A DNA stretch of 64,000 bases from Takashimella koratensis (taxonomy: Eukaryota > Basidiomycota > Tremellomycetes > Trichosporonales > Tetragoniomycetaceae), in the NCBI GenBank assembly GCA_003116875.1, contig BCKT01000007.1:980365-1044364 (forward strand), written 5' to 3'. Shown here piece after piece: positions 33,615 to 45,994 of this stretch. The stretch's first letter is position 1. Each line of letters starts with the position of its first letter. Below the pieces are notes generated by a model that was given only the letters and a program-made list of their open reading frames with translations, did not search any database and had not been told where the DNA came from. The translations under genes and the position numbers were made by a program.

Positions 33615-34547
33615 ATGTTCAACTTTGTCTCTTCAACGCTCGGGTACGAGACTCTTCCTGCGGGTGTCGCGGGAAAGTCGTTCTACGACCTCAAGGCGAC
33701 ACTTCCCAAGAACAAAGAGATTGACTTTGTGCGTTGCGTTACCGAGTTTGAGTGGATGGAAAGCCGGCTTAGCTGACCTCTCTTCTCCTTGGTTTTGGCC
33801 GTATAGTCCACGTTCAAGGGCAAGCCCGTCTTGATCGTCAACACCGCGTCCAAGTGGTCCGTCCCTTCTTTCCCCGCCTCTCATCGTCTTCTCTTCCTTT
33901 CCCCTAAACCGGATCTATGAACCTGCACATTGTTGTTGCCTTGTCACACGACTGACCTTCCCCAGCGGATTCACCTACCAATACGGCGGCCTCGAGGAGC
34001 TCTACAAGACCTACCATGACCAGGGCCTTGAAGTCATCGGGTTCCCATGCGACCAGTTCGGTGGACAGGAGCCTGGGAGCGACGACGATATCGAGACCTT
34101 CTGCACCCTCAACCACGGCGTCACCTTCCCGCTCGCGACCAAGGTGAGTAAAACTCAAGCGCAAGCGATAGCTGGCTCCGGAGCTGGAAGCCGAGCTTGC
34201 TCTGCAGATCAAGGGGATAGTACGGGTCTATGGAAGCTGATATAGGTTGCAATAGTCCAACGTTAACGGCGCCGACATGAACGAAGTCTTTGCCTGGCTC
34301 AAGAGCAAGGCCTCCGGTCTCGCAGGCACCACTACCATCAAGTGGTGAGTAACTCCCTTGTTGTGGTCGGGATTTAATTCCATCGTCGTGACTGGCACTC
34401 AACCTCAGAGCGCAAGGGCATGGCTGACTTTTTGGCAGGAACTTTACCAAGTTTCTTATCGACCGAGAGGGCAACGTTGTCAGCCGATTCGCACCGACCA
34501 CCAAGCCCGAGGCGCTCAAGGCGGAGATTGAGAAGGTCTTGGCGTAA
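33615..34547 (+). CDS. glutathione peroxidase-like thiol peroxidase (GPX/HYR1)
   Basis: Reduces hydroperoxides, probably with thioredoxin as in yeast Hyr1/Gpx3. Five exons (33615-33728, 33807-33856, 33966-34143, 34256-34344, 34439-34547) join in frame to 179 aa. The peroxidatic residue is cysteine in NTASKCGFTYQY, with its codon split across an intron. [12 protein letters not shown] carries the conserved Gln, and has Asp where most members have Asn before it. [12 protein letters not shown] carries a likely resolving Cys. [10 protein letters not shown] supplies the Trp-Asn pair. The length and cysteines mark it as a 2-Cys non-seleno type. There is no obvious targeting peptide, though the first 20 residues precede the fold. 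Confidence 0.93.
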
Positions 34548-35076
34548 GCGAGGGAGTGTTGGTTACAGCCAGGCTGTGCTAGCTACGAGCAGGCAGGCGG
34601 GGAGGTGGGAGATGGGATGTGTTTGAAACGGGTGAACTTTGCCTTCAATCCTCAGTGAAACAGAATGAATAGATGCGCACGAGCGAGAATGCGGTCAGAA
34701 GGCGGGCAGAGGGGAGCAGAGGGGTACGAATAACGGAAGAGTGAAGTCTGGAGGTACTGGGAGATGAGAGCGTCGTTGTACTATCAGTAATAATGCAGTG
34801 ACCTTGACTATAACAACAGACCAGTGACGAGCAGCTCTCTATGTTTAGGTTTGAATGCAAGCTCCCTGCAAGCTTGGCCGAGGATTGTAGAAGCAACAAA
34901 GGACAGATGGCCACCTTGGACCGACCCGGTGGCTCCGCTCTTGCGTGCCTCTAATTACGCCGACAGCTTGTCAATTCCAATTTCGCATCATCCATCCATC
35001 CTTCCTTCCGTCACCGTCCTCGTCATTTCCAACCATCAAACCGCGACTGGTCAAACCCTCGATCAACCTCGTCGCT
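34548..35076. other. intergenic region
   Basis: Lies between the peroxidase and dephospho-CoA kinase genes. Nothing recognisable beyond a C/T-rich leader just before 35077. Confidence 0.5.
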
Positions 35077-36107
35077 ATGCTTGGTAAGTCCTGGCCTTTG
35101 GTGTATGCTGACCTTGTAGTCGTCGGTCTCACTGGCGGTATTGCGTCTGGTAAGCCCTTAGTCTTTGCTGTACTGGTGTCTCTCCTCCCTTTTACTGGTG
35201 CTTCCCTTGCATCTACTCACCGCTTGTCTCCAGGCAAGTCCACTGTCTCCCGGATATTCGCCGAGACGCACCACTTACCCATCATCGATGCCGACATTCT
35301 CGCTCGGGATGTCATCGCCCCCGGCACCTCTGGTTACCGCCTTGTCGTCTCCCACTTCGGTCCTGACCGCGTCCTCCTCCCCGACGGTGTAACTCTTGAC
35401 CGCGCGGCCATTGGGGATATCGTATTCAACGATCCGGACGAACGAAGGTGGTTGAATGCGGTCGTGCATCCGAGAGTAAGGAGAGAGATGGTCAAGAGGG
35501 TGTTGTTAGCTTGGATTAAAGGGGAATGGTGTGTCGTAGTGGATGTACCGCTGTTGATTGAGGCTGGGTTGCATAAGTGGGTAGGCGAGGTAGTCGTTGT
35601 CTACGTGTGAGTACCTAGATCCGCTTCAAATCCCATTCATCTTCACATATACGTCTGGCTCTAGCTGACTTGTGTAGTAACGAGAAACTTCAAAAAGCTC
35701 GGCTCCTCTCCCGCGCTTCCAACCCACCACTTACCGAATCCCAAGCTAGCGCACGAATCGCTGCCCAACTTCCTTTATCTACCAAACTTCAATACTCTAC
35801 TTCAGTCATCGACAACTCTGGTACCCTCTCTGACCTTGACGCGCAGGTAGACCGTGTCGTCTCTCGTTGGCGAGCATCTCAAGGCGGTTCTATAGGTTGG
35901 TGGTGGCGTATATGCTGGTTAGTCCCGCCCGTCGGACTCGCAGCGGGCGCGATATGTCTAGTCAGGGCGTGGTGGAGAGGGAAGAAGGGAGCAAGGAGGA
36001 GAGGTAGGGGTGAGGTAGAGAGGAAAGATGAGTATGAGATGGGAGTAAGGAGAAGAAGAGGGACAGGGAGTAGTGAGGACCCAACGAGAAGTATCATGGA
36101 TGATTAA
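35077..36107 (+). CDS. CAB5: dephospho-CoA kinase with C-terminal membrane segment
   Basis: Last step of coenzyme A synthesis: ATP phosphorylates the ribose 3'-hydroxyl of dephospho-CoA. Four exons (35077-35083, 35120-35149, 35234-35606, 35678-36107) join in frame to 279 aa. The first coding exon is only 7 nt. The P-loop GLTGGIASGKST is at residues 5-16, followed by IIDADILARDV, VVHPRVRREM and VVDVPLLIEAGLHKW, all typical. After the kinase fold comes a hydrophobic stretch (WLVPPVGLAAGAICLV) and a basic tail (RGKKGARRRGRGE). This suggests a tail-anchored or membrane-associated enzyme with the catalytic domain in the cytosol, which is inference. Confidence 0.92.
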
Positions 36108-36469
36108 GGAAGGTTAGGGCGCAGTATGTATAAGATAGATGCGAGAGGCAGATCGGCGTTGTTGATTTTCTCGGTACTGTCAGAGCCGTCGGAGCTGTCG
36201 CCTGCTGTAGTCTGATCTCGACTATAGGGGTTGTGCTCAAGCTGGGTCAGATGCTTGGACCGACGGTGACCCGTGCCTGGCTTGACGCTCGGTGCTCGGC
36301 TGCATGAACCGTCTCTTTTTTGTCTTTACAATCACCCTTGACAATTCCCATTCAACATTCCAACCGCGACTATCATCGCACCACCCCTTCCCTCATTCTC
36401 ATCACCCCTCCAAACCCGTTTCCATCAGTATCGCTTCACCCTCAAATCATCTCTCATATCGCATATACC
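36108..36469. other. intergenic region
   Basis: Lies between the dephospho-CoA kinase and ERF4 genes in the same orientation. C/A-rich leader before 36470; otherwise nothing recognised. Confidence 0.5.
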
Positions 36470-37695
36470 ATGTCGAGAAGCGCGGGCGCGATCCCGGGCG
36501 AAGGGTACTACCACTCTCTCCCCTCACCTATCCCGAACCTCACCCGAGGCGTCAACCCTTCTTCCCCACCTACGCACGCGTCGACCTCTACCTCTGGCTC
36601 CAACCCACACCCGTCCCCTCCTCGCAATGTCCCTTCCGACCCAGCTGGGTCCGTCAGCGGCACGAGCGTGAATGAATACGGGTACACGAATGGGTACAGC
36701 ACCATCACCAGTAATTCTACGGCCCAAGGGATTGGAAACGGAACGGGAAACGGGAACGCAAGGGTGTACGATGCTCAGGTCGCGCCAGACTGGGGAGAAC
36801 CGCCGCGCAAGTTGAGCGAATGGGAGGAGAAGGTGCAGTCTGATCTTGGCGGCTGGCGAGGTGGACACGGGTGAGTTAATTGTGGTTCTATCTCTTCTCC
36901 AGATCTTCTTACGCACCTGCATTGCCATATCCCGTTCCACCCTCGCCGAATTTTGTACCTGGCCTCTGTCGCTGACCCGGCTTCTACGAACACAGGGCAC
37001 CACGGTCGAGCGTCCCTCACGCGGGCGTACCGAGGATCAGCTACTTTGGACAACCAGTAACAGGAACCATAGGTGTTGATTTGCCAAAGGAGATTGTACG
37101 CGTTGAGAGAGACTGGTCAGGTGGTGAAGCTTGCCAGTGAGTCGAGTCTTCCACTTCACCTCCATTCACCCCGTTTCGATTCTCTCCTCTCCTTCATTCT
37201 TCACTCATATCGCTCTCGTAACTGACGCTGCACCCTCGCTTTCGCAGGTTCTCAACGACCTACCCACTCGAGCTTGAATCCCGACTCTCACCTACCGACT
37301 TTGCGGCATTCATCACAGCTATCAACGTACCCTTGGCCGAGGCGTATTCAACCAAAGCCGCCGTGGTCGATAACTTGATTGCGATGGTGACTTGGTGGAC
37401 TAGTTTGTGGTGGCGTACGAGCCACTTTGAGCTGGTGAGTGCGGGTCTTGATGTGGTGCCGGGTTTTGCCCAGCAAAAATATCAGAGAGCCCGAGACGAG
37501 AGCTTCAGCTGACATCACGTAGGAACTTCGAAAGGCAGAAGATATCGTGAAAGAGTGGAACGAGAAAGCACTCAATCGCGTGGGTCTAAACGCGCTCTCA
37601 CCGCGTGACGTCGCTCTGCAATTCGTGAGTAGAACTGGAACTCGACGAGAGGCCCTTGGGACGCTGACCATCTTTTCCAGTTGGAGATCGAGTAG
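36470..37695 (+). CDS. ERF4: ERF4/Golgin-A7 family, palmitoyltransferase subunit
   Basis: Erf4 partners the DHHC enzyme Erf2 to palmitoylate Ras at the ER/Golgi. Five exons (36470-36870, 36996-37136, 37248-37434, 37523-37624, 37681-37695) join in frame to 281 aa. The first 130 residues are disordered, rich in Ser, Pro, Gly and Asn. The family domain starts at VRVERDWSGGEACQFSTTYP and continues through FAAFITAINVPLAEAYST, the hydrophobic LIAMVTWWTSLWW segment that associates with membrane, and a helical end (ELRKAEDIVKEWNEK). The last exon adds only LEIE. This is the typical fungal layout. The Erf2 partner is not in this window. Confidence 0.9.
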
Positions 37696-38160
37696 GTCTA
37701 TCTGCGGCTCGAAAAAGTTCGCCGAAGAGCCGTACTGATCACATACAGGTATTACTGATACCGACGACACTGCGTGTCACATCGATATCCTGATTCCTCA
37801 ACGACTCGTTCTTCCTGACTCTCTGAAAACCCTCTTCTCCTATCTACCGCAATCTTCCTTCTCTCTTAGGTTTCCTGGTATGTTGTCCAACCTGCGAAAC
37901 AGATATACCCTGCATCTATAATCACAAGCAAGCCGGGTGGGTTACGTGCTATGACTGTTGTACAAACACACTTTTGTCACTTATACGTATACGCCAAAAA
38001 AAATCACGATCTCTACGAAATGGCAATAACGGGTATCACGATCAAACCCTGGTATGCACGTCTACTCAACCTCCCTTCTGAGATCTAGGACTAGAATACA
38101 ATATATACTCTTCTCTTCACGGCGAACACGGGACCTCTAATTTATTTGTTGCGCTGTTGG
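37696..38160. other. convergent 3' intergenic region
   Basis: Lies between the ERF4 gene (+) and the alpha/beta hydrolase gene (-). Nothing recognised. Confidence 0.5.
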
Positions 38161-40011
38161 TCATGCCGCGGGTTGCGGGGCAGCCTTGATCGCGTCCGAG
38201 ATGATCTTGTTCGTGACCTCGGGGTTGTCGAGGTACAAGTGGTGTCCGGCGGTAGGAACGACATGGCACGATCCCTGGTCGTTTCCAGCCTTTTTCAAGG
38301 CGCGCACAGATTGGTGGCCGCCCTCGACGTCCATCCAGTCGTTGTCGCCGTCTAAAAGAGGTTAACCCTATCTCAAGTCAAGGAAAAAGGATGGGAGCGA
38401 GAATGTTGGGAAAGAAAGGAGGAGCGCAGACTTACAGAGGAAGGTGACCGGGACCTTGAGTTTATCGATCCTGTCTACGATTGGCATTCGCGCAAACGCT
38501 CCAGGCAAGAGCAAGTGTGCTAAGTACTGTCAGAACTGACCAAATTGAGAACGTCAACGACTGTACTCACTGATACAGTATTCACCCGAACCCTTCATGA
38601 TGCTCGTGTTGTAGATATAGGTGTGCAGGTCGCGCACGTCGATCTCGTTTTGCGCGGCGAAGCGGCGAGACGAGTATCGACCGACGAACATGGGTCCCCA
38701 GGGGCCCATACCGCGCAGAAGAGAGAAGGGGGACATGCCCTTTTCCCAGCCCCAAACGAAGACTACAGTGGGTTAGCCAAAACACTCCAATAAGGAGATG
38801 GTATTGGCTAGTGAAGAAGAGTGACAAGTTGACTCACATTTCATAGCAGTGCGGCGGAACAAGCCGATATCCCTGTTGTTCTGCCATTGCTTTGCCTCGC
38901 CCTTGGGGCCCGTCGACCCACCGGCCTCGAGCTCGGCCTCAGCAGCATCGACTGCCTCTTCCCTCCCCGCACGCTCGGCCTCCTTCGGGGACGGCGCCCT
39001 AGCGCTGGATTGGGTCTCTTTTGGGCCGTGTGGGATCCCCGCGGGACTGACGAGAACAAGCGAGCTCACACGGTCTGGGTACCGCACGGCGTAAGCGGAT
39101 GCAAGGTACCCTCCCAGACTATGGCCGACGAGGACCATCTTGTCGACCCCGACAGACTCGCGCCATGACTCGAGGGAGGATAGGAAGAAGTGCTCGGCCC
39201 GGGAGACGCGGAGCTCGGGGGTGGCATTTGCAGGCGCGGCAAGGAGGGAAGGGGAAGGGCGAGACGACAAGCCCATCCCAAGCCAGTCGACGAAAAATGT
39301 TCGGCGGTGGGTGGAAGCACCAGCTTCAGAGATCGCTTCCCAGTTACGGAAGAAGAAGCCCAGGGCAGCAGCGTAGCCATGCAAGACGACGACGGCCTCT
39401 TTCGATTGCGCGTCCTCGGGGCGGGAGATCTCGAGCGTGTTCAAGTAGTCGACGAGCTGTTTCTGCGAGTGGCGCTTAAGTGGGTTGTGCGAGTGCTTGT
39501 GTGGTGGCGAGTCGACCGAGGAAGAGGAGGAGTTGGCGGAAGTAGGCGCTGAAGTGGTGGTGGCGGAGGCAGGGGGAACGTAAGTGTCTGCCGGGTGAGC
39601 AGGAGCGAGCGCGGGGTTGGGAGTCGGGATGAAGACATTGCGAAGGGTAGCGACGAGACCGTGCTCGGTTGCGGCGGGGGCAACGACGTCCTCGATCACA
39701 GCGCCGTCGACGCCCGCGGACCAAGGCATCGAGTGTTTGCCGCGAGGAGCTGGCGGGGCTGGCGGCGAGTAGTGTGCCATACGACGAAGAAGGCGTTCCT
39801 CGGCGATCCTAGCCTCGCGGTACGAGGCATTATTCCACCAAGCGTTGAGCGAGGATCGAAAGTCGGTCGGGATCGGCTTGGACGGCGGTGGTGGCGGCGT
39901 CGAGACGCGGCCGACGTCGAGGCCCGAGTTGGTGGTGGGCTTGGGGAAGGCGTGTGGGGTCGAGACGCGCGAAGGCGGCTCAGAGACAGTCGCGGTGATG
40001 GTGGCGGCCAT
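38161..40011 (-). CDS. alpha/beta hydrolase, ABHD4/ABHD5 (CGI-58)-like lipase or acyltransferase
   Basis: Resembles the family of human CGI-58 and yeast Cld1/Ict1, acting on phospholipids such as cardiolipin or lysophosphatidic acid. From ATG 40011 a first exon of about 390 codons is followed by short exons. A disordered N-terminus of about 180 residues precedes the fold. HGYAAALGFFFRNW holds the oxyanion region, DWLGMGLSSRP is family-typical, and the nucleophile elbow is VGHSLGGYLAS with Ser present. ENEP-type segments are absent. Near the end, AGHHLYLDNPE supplies the catalytic His and also fits the HX4D acyltransferase motif of ABHD4/5. Whether it acts as lipase, acyltransferase or both cannot be told. 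A TATAAAT-like site lies about 125 bp upstream on this strand. Confidence 0.88.
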
Positions 40012-40819
40012 GGTGCGAAGCCGTAAACGAGGGGTGAAGGAGGCGAGAGCGGCGATCGTGAGTAGGCTGAAGGGGAAGAGGTTGCGTGGGGATAGAGGAG
40101 GAAACGGGAGAGGGCGCTGCGGGTGGGAGAGGTATTTATATCTTTTGGTTATTCACAGAGCTCGGTCAGTCGAGTGACGAGCACAGGCCGTGGGTTCGGT
40201 GTAGGTGGATCAGTGTAAAGAAGAGAAGCGGGCAGTCTGTGAGTTTTGCCGTCGGGATTGGGGTCGATGACGGTCGATGGTCGGGGGCCGTTGCCTCGAT
40301 CTTTGCTGTGGATGGTCTCATCCTTCTGTGCCGAATCGCTTGGTATGTGCGTACGCCACCCGAGCCATGGCCGAGGTCTCAAAACAAGGTAAACTTTGCG
40401 GCCGGTTTTCACGGACGGGCATCGAGACCGCCGGTCTGGGCCCGAGTTATATAGGCGCGAGTGAAGTAAGAAGAGAGGGGCAGGGGAGGGTGAGGAGCCT
40501 ACTGGCGAATGCAAATCTTGAATAGGCCTGCAAAGGGGTGGGGATCGGAGTCAGGGTGCAGAGTGGAGGTGGTCGTGGTTGACTGGACTTTTTTAATCTC
40601 GCCCAAGCCTAGTCCTCCACCCGCGTCGATCTATCTCCACCTTCCTTCTCTGCACTGTAACCAACCACCTTCCTTGCTCTTCCCCGCTTGTACTACCCAC
40701 CCTTCACTTGACTCACCTTCCCCCGTCCTCCTACCTCTTCCCGACGCGTCTCTTTCTCCATCCTCCCCATCTCTTTCTATCCACATCCTATCCCCTTCCC
40801 CCCGCTGTACATCATCATC
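40012..40819. promoter_or_regulatory. divergent promoter of the hydrolase and RAD16 genes
   Basis: About 800 bp. On the RAD16 side the last 200 bp are strongly C/T-rich and contain ACGCGT at 40744-40749, a match to the MCB element of G1/S genes, 71 bp before the ATG. A single six-base match is weak evidence. On the other side TATAAATA-like sequence lies near 40135. Confidence 0.4.
40744..40749. promoter_or_regulatory. possible MCB (ACGCGT) site, RAD16 promoter
   Basis: ACGCGT lies 71 bp upstream of the RAD16 start. In yeasts this element binds MBF and drives G1/S expression of replication and repair genes. The hexamer is expected by chance about once per 4 kb, so the position, not the match alone, makes it notable. 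Confidence 0.3.
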
Positions 40820-43800
40820 ATGCCGCCTCGGTCATCACTCCCCCGCGCCACCTCCCCGCGACGTCGCTCCACTCGCGCCTCCAACCCTCCCCCTCTTCCG
40901 ACCCCAGCATCCACCAAAGCCGGCACCTCCGTCTCGTCCACTTCGTCCACACCCGCCAAACCATCAGAGGAGCGCGGGATCGGTCTCGCCACCCCGACCA
41001 GCTTGACTGATGCGGACGATGATGAGCCCACGGGGGTGGCGAATGGGTTGAAGAAGCGTAAAGGTGGGTTGGAGCTTTCACGAGGTTTTCAGTCAAGCTG
41101 CGAGAATTTCAGGAACACACTGACGCTCCTTTTCAGCCGCCGAATCGCCCATGACCAATGCAGATGTAGAGGACAAACCTTTGTCCAAGCGCCAAGTGCT
41201 CGAGTCCGTCACTATCCCAATTCGCAGGCCGAATGGGAAGTCCAAGCTCAGCACTGAAAAAACTACAAGCGCAGACAACTTGACCCTCGAGTCGCGTGCG
41301 AGTCGATCCTCTCGCCTTGTCCCGGAAGAGGATACGAAACCGGTGAGTACGATGTCCATCATTTCTTCCAAAAACCCCTTCAAATCCGTTCTTACATCTT
41401 CACTGATCACCTCATCGACAGACCATCGACGTCGACGACACCCTCGATACCCCCACCTCCGACGCCAGTGCAAAAAGACCCACGAGGGCGTCGAAAGTTG
41501 GCCAACCGTTCAACATTGGATCGTACAGCTCTGTCAAGAAACAGCCACTCTCCTCTCTCCAGCTGGGCAAGGAAGATCTCGATGATGACGAGCTCGCCCT
41601 CACCGATAGCACTCCCGCCGATTCCCCGATGCCTCGGCGAGCAGGCAAGACCGCAGTCCGAGGCCGTCGTAGTATTCAAGTCCAAGAGACTGAGTCTGAG
41701 GCGGTCACTGACCAGGAGGATTCCGAGGCGTCCGCACCGGTTCGTGGCCGAGGAGGTCGCAGTATTGCCGCCGGGAAGAAGAAAGGAAAAGCGCCGGTCA
41801 AGGGAAAGGGCAAGGCGGCCGCTTTTAGTGACGACGAGGAGGCGTCCGAGGCTAGCGAAAGCGACGACGATTTCGCCATGGACAGCGAGGACGAAGCGAG
41901 GCAGGTGAAGAAAGCCATGCGAGCTTCCAAGGTCGCCGCCCAGTCTTCGGCCAGCTCCAGTCGCGCGACGAGCGTTTCGCGTGGCAAGGGAAAAGGAAAA
42001 GTAGCTTCTCATCAAAAGCTCGGTGGCAAGTCTCCCCGCGCATCTTTGGCCCGAGTTGCCGCTGCTAAAGCAGCTGAAAGTAAGTCAAGGAGCTTGCGGC
42101 GCTGGGTGGTAGCCTTTGAGCTGATGAACAACTATAGAGAGGATGCGCATGGTGGACGACGATGACGGTGCAGACTCCTCTGGTCTCTCTGACGACGAAT
42201 CAGAGTTCGAGGGGTCTGACGATGGCACGCCTGCTACCGGTGGTGGCGATGACGAAGAAATGTCCAGCGATCTCTCCGACGCCGACTCTGACGATGAAGA
42301 TCCCAACACCAGCGAGGAGGAAGCACTAGCCAAGTTCAAGTCCAAATCCAAGGCCAAAGGGTACCGCCTCGATGGCGGTGACGGCGATAGCATGCCTTCC
42401 GACTTTGGCAACGACCCTGCGCACTCACTCGCAGAGATGCGGGCGCGCCGTCGTGCAGCCGCTCAAAAGGCGAAGAAGAACAATACGCCGATCAAGAAGG
42501 AGGAGGAGAAGCTCAAGAAGGAGTTGGGAAGGAAACTCACCCAGGGTGAGAAGAACCTTATTCGTTTGCGAATGGTGAGTAATCTTCATTTGTGCGCGCT
42601 GCGTTTGTGCCTGAGCTGAAACATTTTTAGCACCACAAAGAGCTACAGGACTGTTGGGGAGATCTGGCCACAAAAATTGAGCCCGTCAAGCCTGTACCGA
42701 TGGAGGCACATCCTTCGCTCAAGCTCACCCTCTTGCCATTCCAGAAGGAGAGTCTGTACTGGATGAAGAAGCAGGAGAAGGGGCCATGGGCAGGTGGAAT
42801 GTTGGCTGATGAGATGGGAATGGGCAAGACGTGAGTCATCTTCACCGGCTTGTTCTATGCTGCAAAGCTGACTCAACATCAGAATCCAAACCATCGCATT
42901 GCTTCTCTCTGAGCCGAGACGCAAGCCATCACTCGTTGTCGCGCCTGTCGTTGCGCTCATGCAGTGGAAACACGAGATCGAAACTCACGCCGAGGGATTT
43001 AGTGTTTGCCTCTGGCACGGCTCGAGTCGTGTCAAGTCGGCCGAGTTGAAGAAATTTGATGTGGTCAGTGCTGGCATGTTCGCAAAGGCTTTCTGAGCAC
43101 GTTATTGACAACCTTTACAGGTGCTGGTGTCTTATGGTACCCTCGAAGCATCGTTCCGTCGCCAACAGCGTGGCTTCAAGCGCGGTAATGTGTTCATCAA
43201 AGAGACCTCGCCCATGCACGAGTTTGAGTGGTACAGGTGAGCTCTTGTTCCATACCTCATGGGATTCAGAGCTGACTTCATGGTCCAGAGTGGTCTTGGA
43301 CGAGGCGCACAACATCAAGGAGCGATCGACAAACGCCGCCAAGGCCGCATTCGCGTTGAAGGCCAAGTACCGTTGGTGTCTCTCGGGCACTCCGCTCCAG
43401 AACCGTGTTGGGGAACTTTACTCTCTCGTTAGGTTCTTGGGTGCAGACCCGTTCAGTTACTACTTTTGTAAGAAGTGCGATTGCAAGTCGCTTCATTGGC
43501 AGGTGAGTGGAAGAATCTCATCTGTTGAGACTTGTGCACTGAACAATAGCAAACTGATCATCCTCAGTTTTCCGACCGCCGTCATTGTGATCAATGCAAA
43601 CACAAGCCGATGGATCATGTTTCGCTCTGGAACTCTGAAGTGAGCTCAGCTGTTCCTCCCTCTCTCTTCACCACCGAGCTGACGACCACACTCAGATTTT
43701 GACACCTATTGCGCGATACGGTATCGAGGAAGGAGGACCTGGTCAGACCGCCTTCAAAAAGCTCAAGATCCTTCTTGACCGCATGATGCTTCGGTGAGTT

Positions 43801-45515
43801 GGTGCTGGTAGAGCCGTCGGGAGAAACCAAGCCCTGACCTCACTCAGTCGCACCAAGCTGGAACGTGCCGACGATCTTGGTTTGCCTCCGCGTACGATTG
43901 TTGTCCGGCGTGACTTCTTCTCGCCGCAGGAGAAAGAGCTGTACATGAGTTTGTTCACAAATGCCAAACGACAGTTCAACACCTACCTCGATTCAGGAAC
44001 GGTTCTGAACAGTGAGTTGTGCTTTTGACTTGTCAGGTTGGCTCTAGCAGAAACTGACGATATCAGACTACTCGAACATTTTCTCGTTGATCACAAGAAG
44101 TAAGCTTATCGCGCTCCTAATTTGCCTCAGCTGACAATAAAACAGTGAGACAGATGGCTTGTCACCCGGACTTGGTCCTCCGCTCCAAGACTAGCACTCT
44201 CGCCCAGACGGTGTCTGAGGGTACCGTTTGTCGACTCTGCAATGACACTGTAAGATCTACCCGCCACTTGACTATGAGCGTTGCTGACATTCCCTGCAGG
44301 CAGAGGACGCTATCATCTCTGCATGCAAGCACGTATTCGATCGCGAGTGTATCCGCCAGTACCTCGAAGTGCAAGAACTCCGCGGACACCGAGTGAGTAG
44401 TGGTTACCCTTCTCTGGACGTGGAACAAACTGCTGACTCAACTAGCCGGAATGCCCCGTGTGTCACATCGAGATCTCGATCGACCTTGAGCAGGAGGCTA
44501 TCGAGGTCGACGAGGAGAAGGGCAAGAAGGCTCGACAGGGTATCCTCTCTCGCCTGAACCTTGACGTGAGTAAACAGCTATGGTTACAGATGGTGCAAAG
44601 TTGACGCACGATCAGAATTGGAGATCATCCTCGAAGCTGGAAGCGCTTGTAGAGGAGCTGGAGAAGCTTCGTCGCCAGGACTGTACCATCAAATCGCTCG
44701 TTTTGTGAGTAAATGCTGAACGTCACACATCGAAAACTAGCATCTGACTCGCTACAGTTCTCAATTTGTTTCGTTCCTAGACCTCATTGCATTCCGTCTT
44801 CAGAGGGCCGGATTTAACGTGAGTTGTGCTGCAATCTTTCATCTTGAGCGGTGTGGCAGCTGACGAGTTTACAGATTTGCCGATTGGAAGGTGGTATGAC
44901 CCCTCAGCAGAGAGATGCCACGATTCAGCATTTCAGTAAGTCCTATGTAGTGGCGACAAGAATAGGGCTAACGGTTGTAGTGAAAAACACACATGTGACC
45001 GTGTTCCTAATCTCGCTCAAGGCTGGTGGTGTTGCATTGGTGAGTCGCTGCAGTTTGTCTATCCTGGATCAGCCGTTGACTATTTTAAGAACCTTACCGA
45101 AGCAAGCATGGTGTTTATGATGGACTCATGGGTACGTTATCCTGTCCCCTTAGAGCTCAGGACGATAACTGACGACGCTCAGTGGAACCCATCTGTGGAG
45201 TACCAAGCCATGGACCGAATTCATCGACTCGGTCAAAAACGACCTGTCAAGGTCATCAAATTGGTGGTTGAAGATTCGATTGAAGACCAGGTACGGTTTG
45301 GTTTGCTTCTAGCTTCAACTAGTCCGATGAAGCTGATTCATCCTTCGTAGATCGTGCAGCTTCAGCATAAGAAACTCGCAATGACCGAGGCGGCGCTGAG
45401 CCGCGATCCCGATGCCGCGTTGGGCAAGTTGACTGTGGAAGACGTGAGTAGAGATTTGGGTTATGGATGGCACGTAAGCTGACATTTGTAGCTCGGATTC
45501 TTGTTCAAACTTTGA
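40820..45515 (+). CDS. RAD16: RAD16 nucleotide-excision-repair SWI2/SNF2 ATPase with RING finger
   Basis: Rad16 with Rad7 performs global-genome nucleotide excision repair and is part of an E3 ubiquitin ligase. The protein is roughly 1000 aa from many short exons. The N-terminal third is Ser/Asp/Glu-rich and basic by turns, probably disordered. The ATPase core has [22 protein letters not shown] (Walker A), [19 protein letters not shown] (DEAH box), LSGTPLQN and WCLSG. A C3HC4 RING lies between the helicase lobes, about 44227-44470, with [17 protein letters not shown] and CPVCHIEI, as in Rad5/Rad16. The second lobe has [35 protein letters not shown] and [14 protein letters not shown]. One intron (about 45041-45089) ends in AAG rather than CAG or TAG. 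No HIRAN domain is seen, favouring RAD16 over RAD5. Confidence 0.93.
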
Positions 45516-45994
45516 TCGGAGAGGACCTCATCCCATACCCATTGAAAAGACAGGAGGAAAGACGTGGGTGCAAGTTTTACATTGTGTTTAGATGGTGAGA
45601 GAAAAAACGTCCAACAAGGGCCGCTTTCGCCCTAGGTCGTGGAAGCTGCTTTATGTTTGTGTAAAAAATTTCGACATTGTGTGCCATACATATTCTTACG
45701 ATTGTAGATGAAAGACTCGATGAGTTCCATGTTCATGTTTTCGCTCTGCCTCATTTGTTCGCCATATTGATCTATACCGGTGTGGCGGTGAGCTGCCACT
45801 TCCACTTTTTTGCCGGCGGTCTACGAAGCAAGATGAAAGGATGGGGAGCGAGCTTTTGTCAAGCTCCTCGTCGGAGACGGTAGTGGGGGTCTGGACACTT
45901 GCCTCAAGTCGCCCTCTTCCTGATTTACATGTTGACGTTGTCACATTCAGCATACCAACAACGAACTCCCCGAACTTTGACTCGATATTCTACG
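45516..45994. promoter_or_regulatory. upstream region of the unknown gene at 45995 with duplicated leader
   Basis: The stretch from about 45783 to 45994 is partly repeated at 47446-47648 upstream of the truncated paralog. Shared blocks are GTGGCGGTGA(G)CTGCCAC, TTTGTCAAGC, ACACTTGCC and TGTTGACGTTGTCACATT, the last about 60 bp before the start. This shows duplication of gene plus promoter. Confidence 0.6.

Noticed and set aside
41407..42015. 202-codon minus-strand frame opposite RAD16
   Set aside because: Ser/Arg-rich shadow of the RAD16 disordered region; no independent support.
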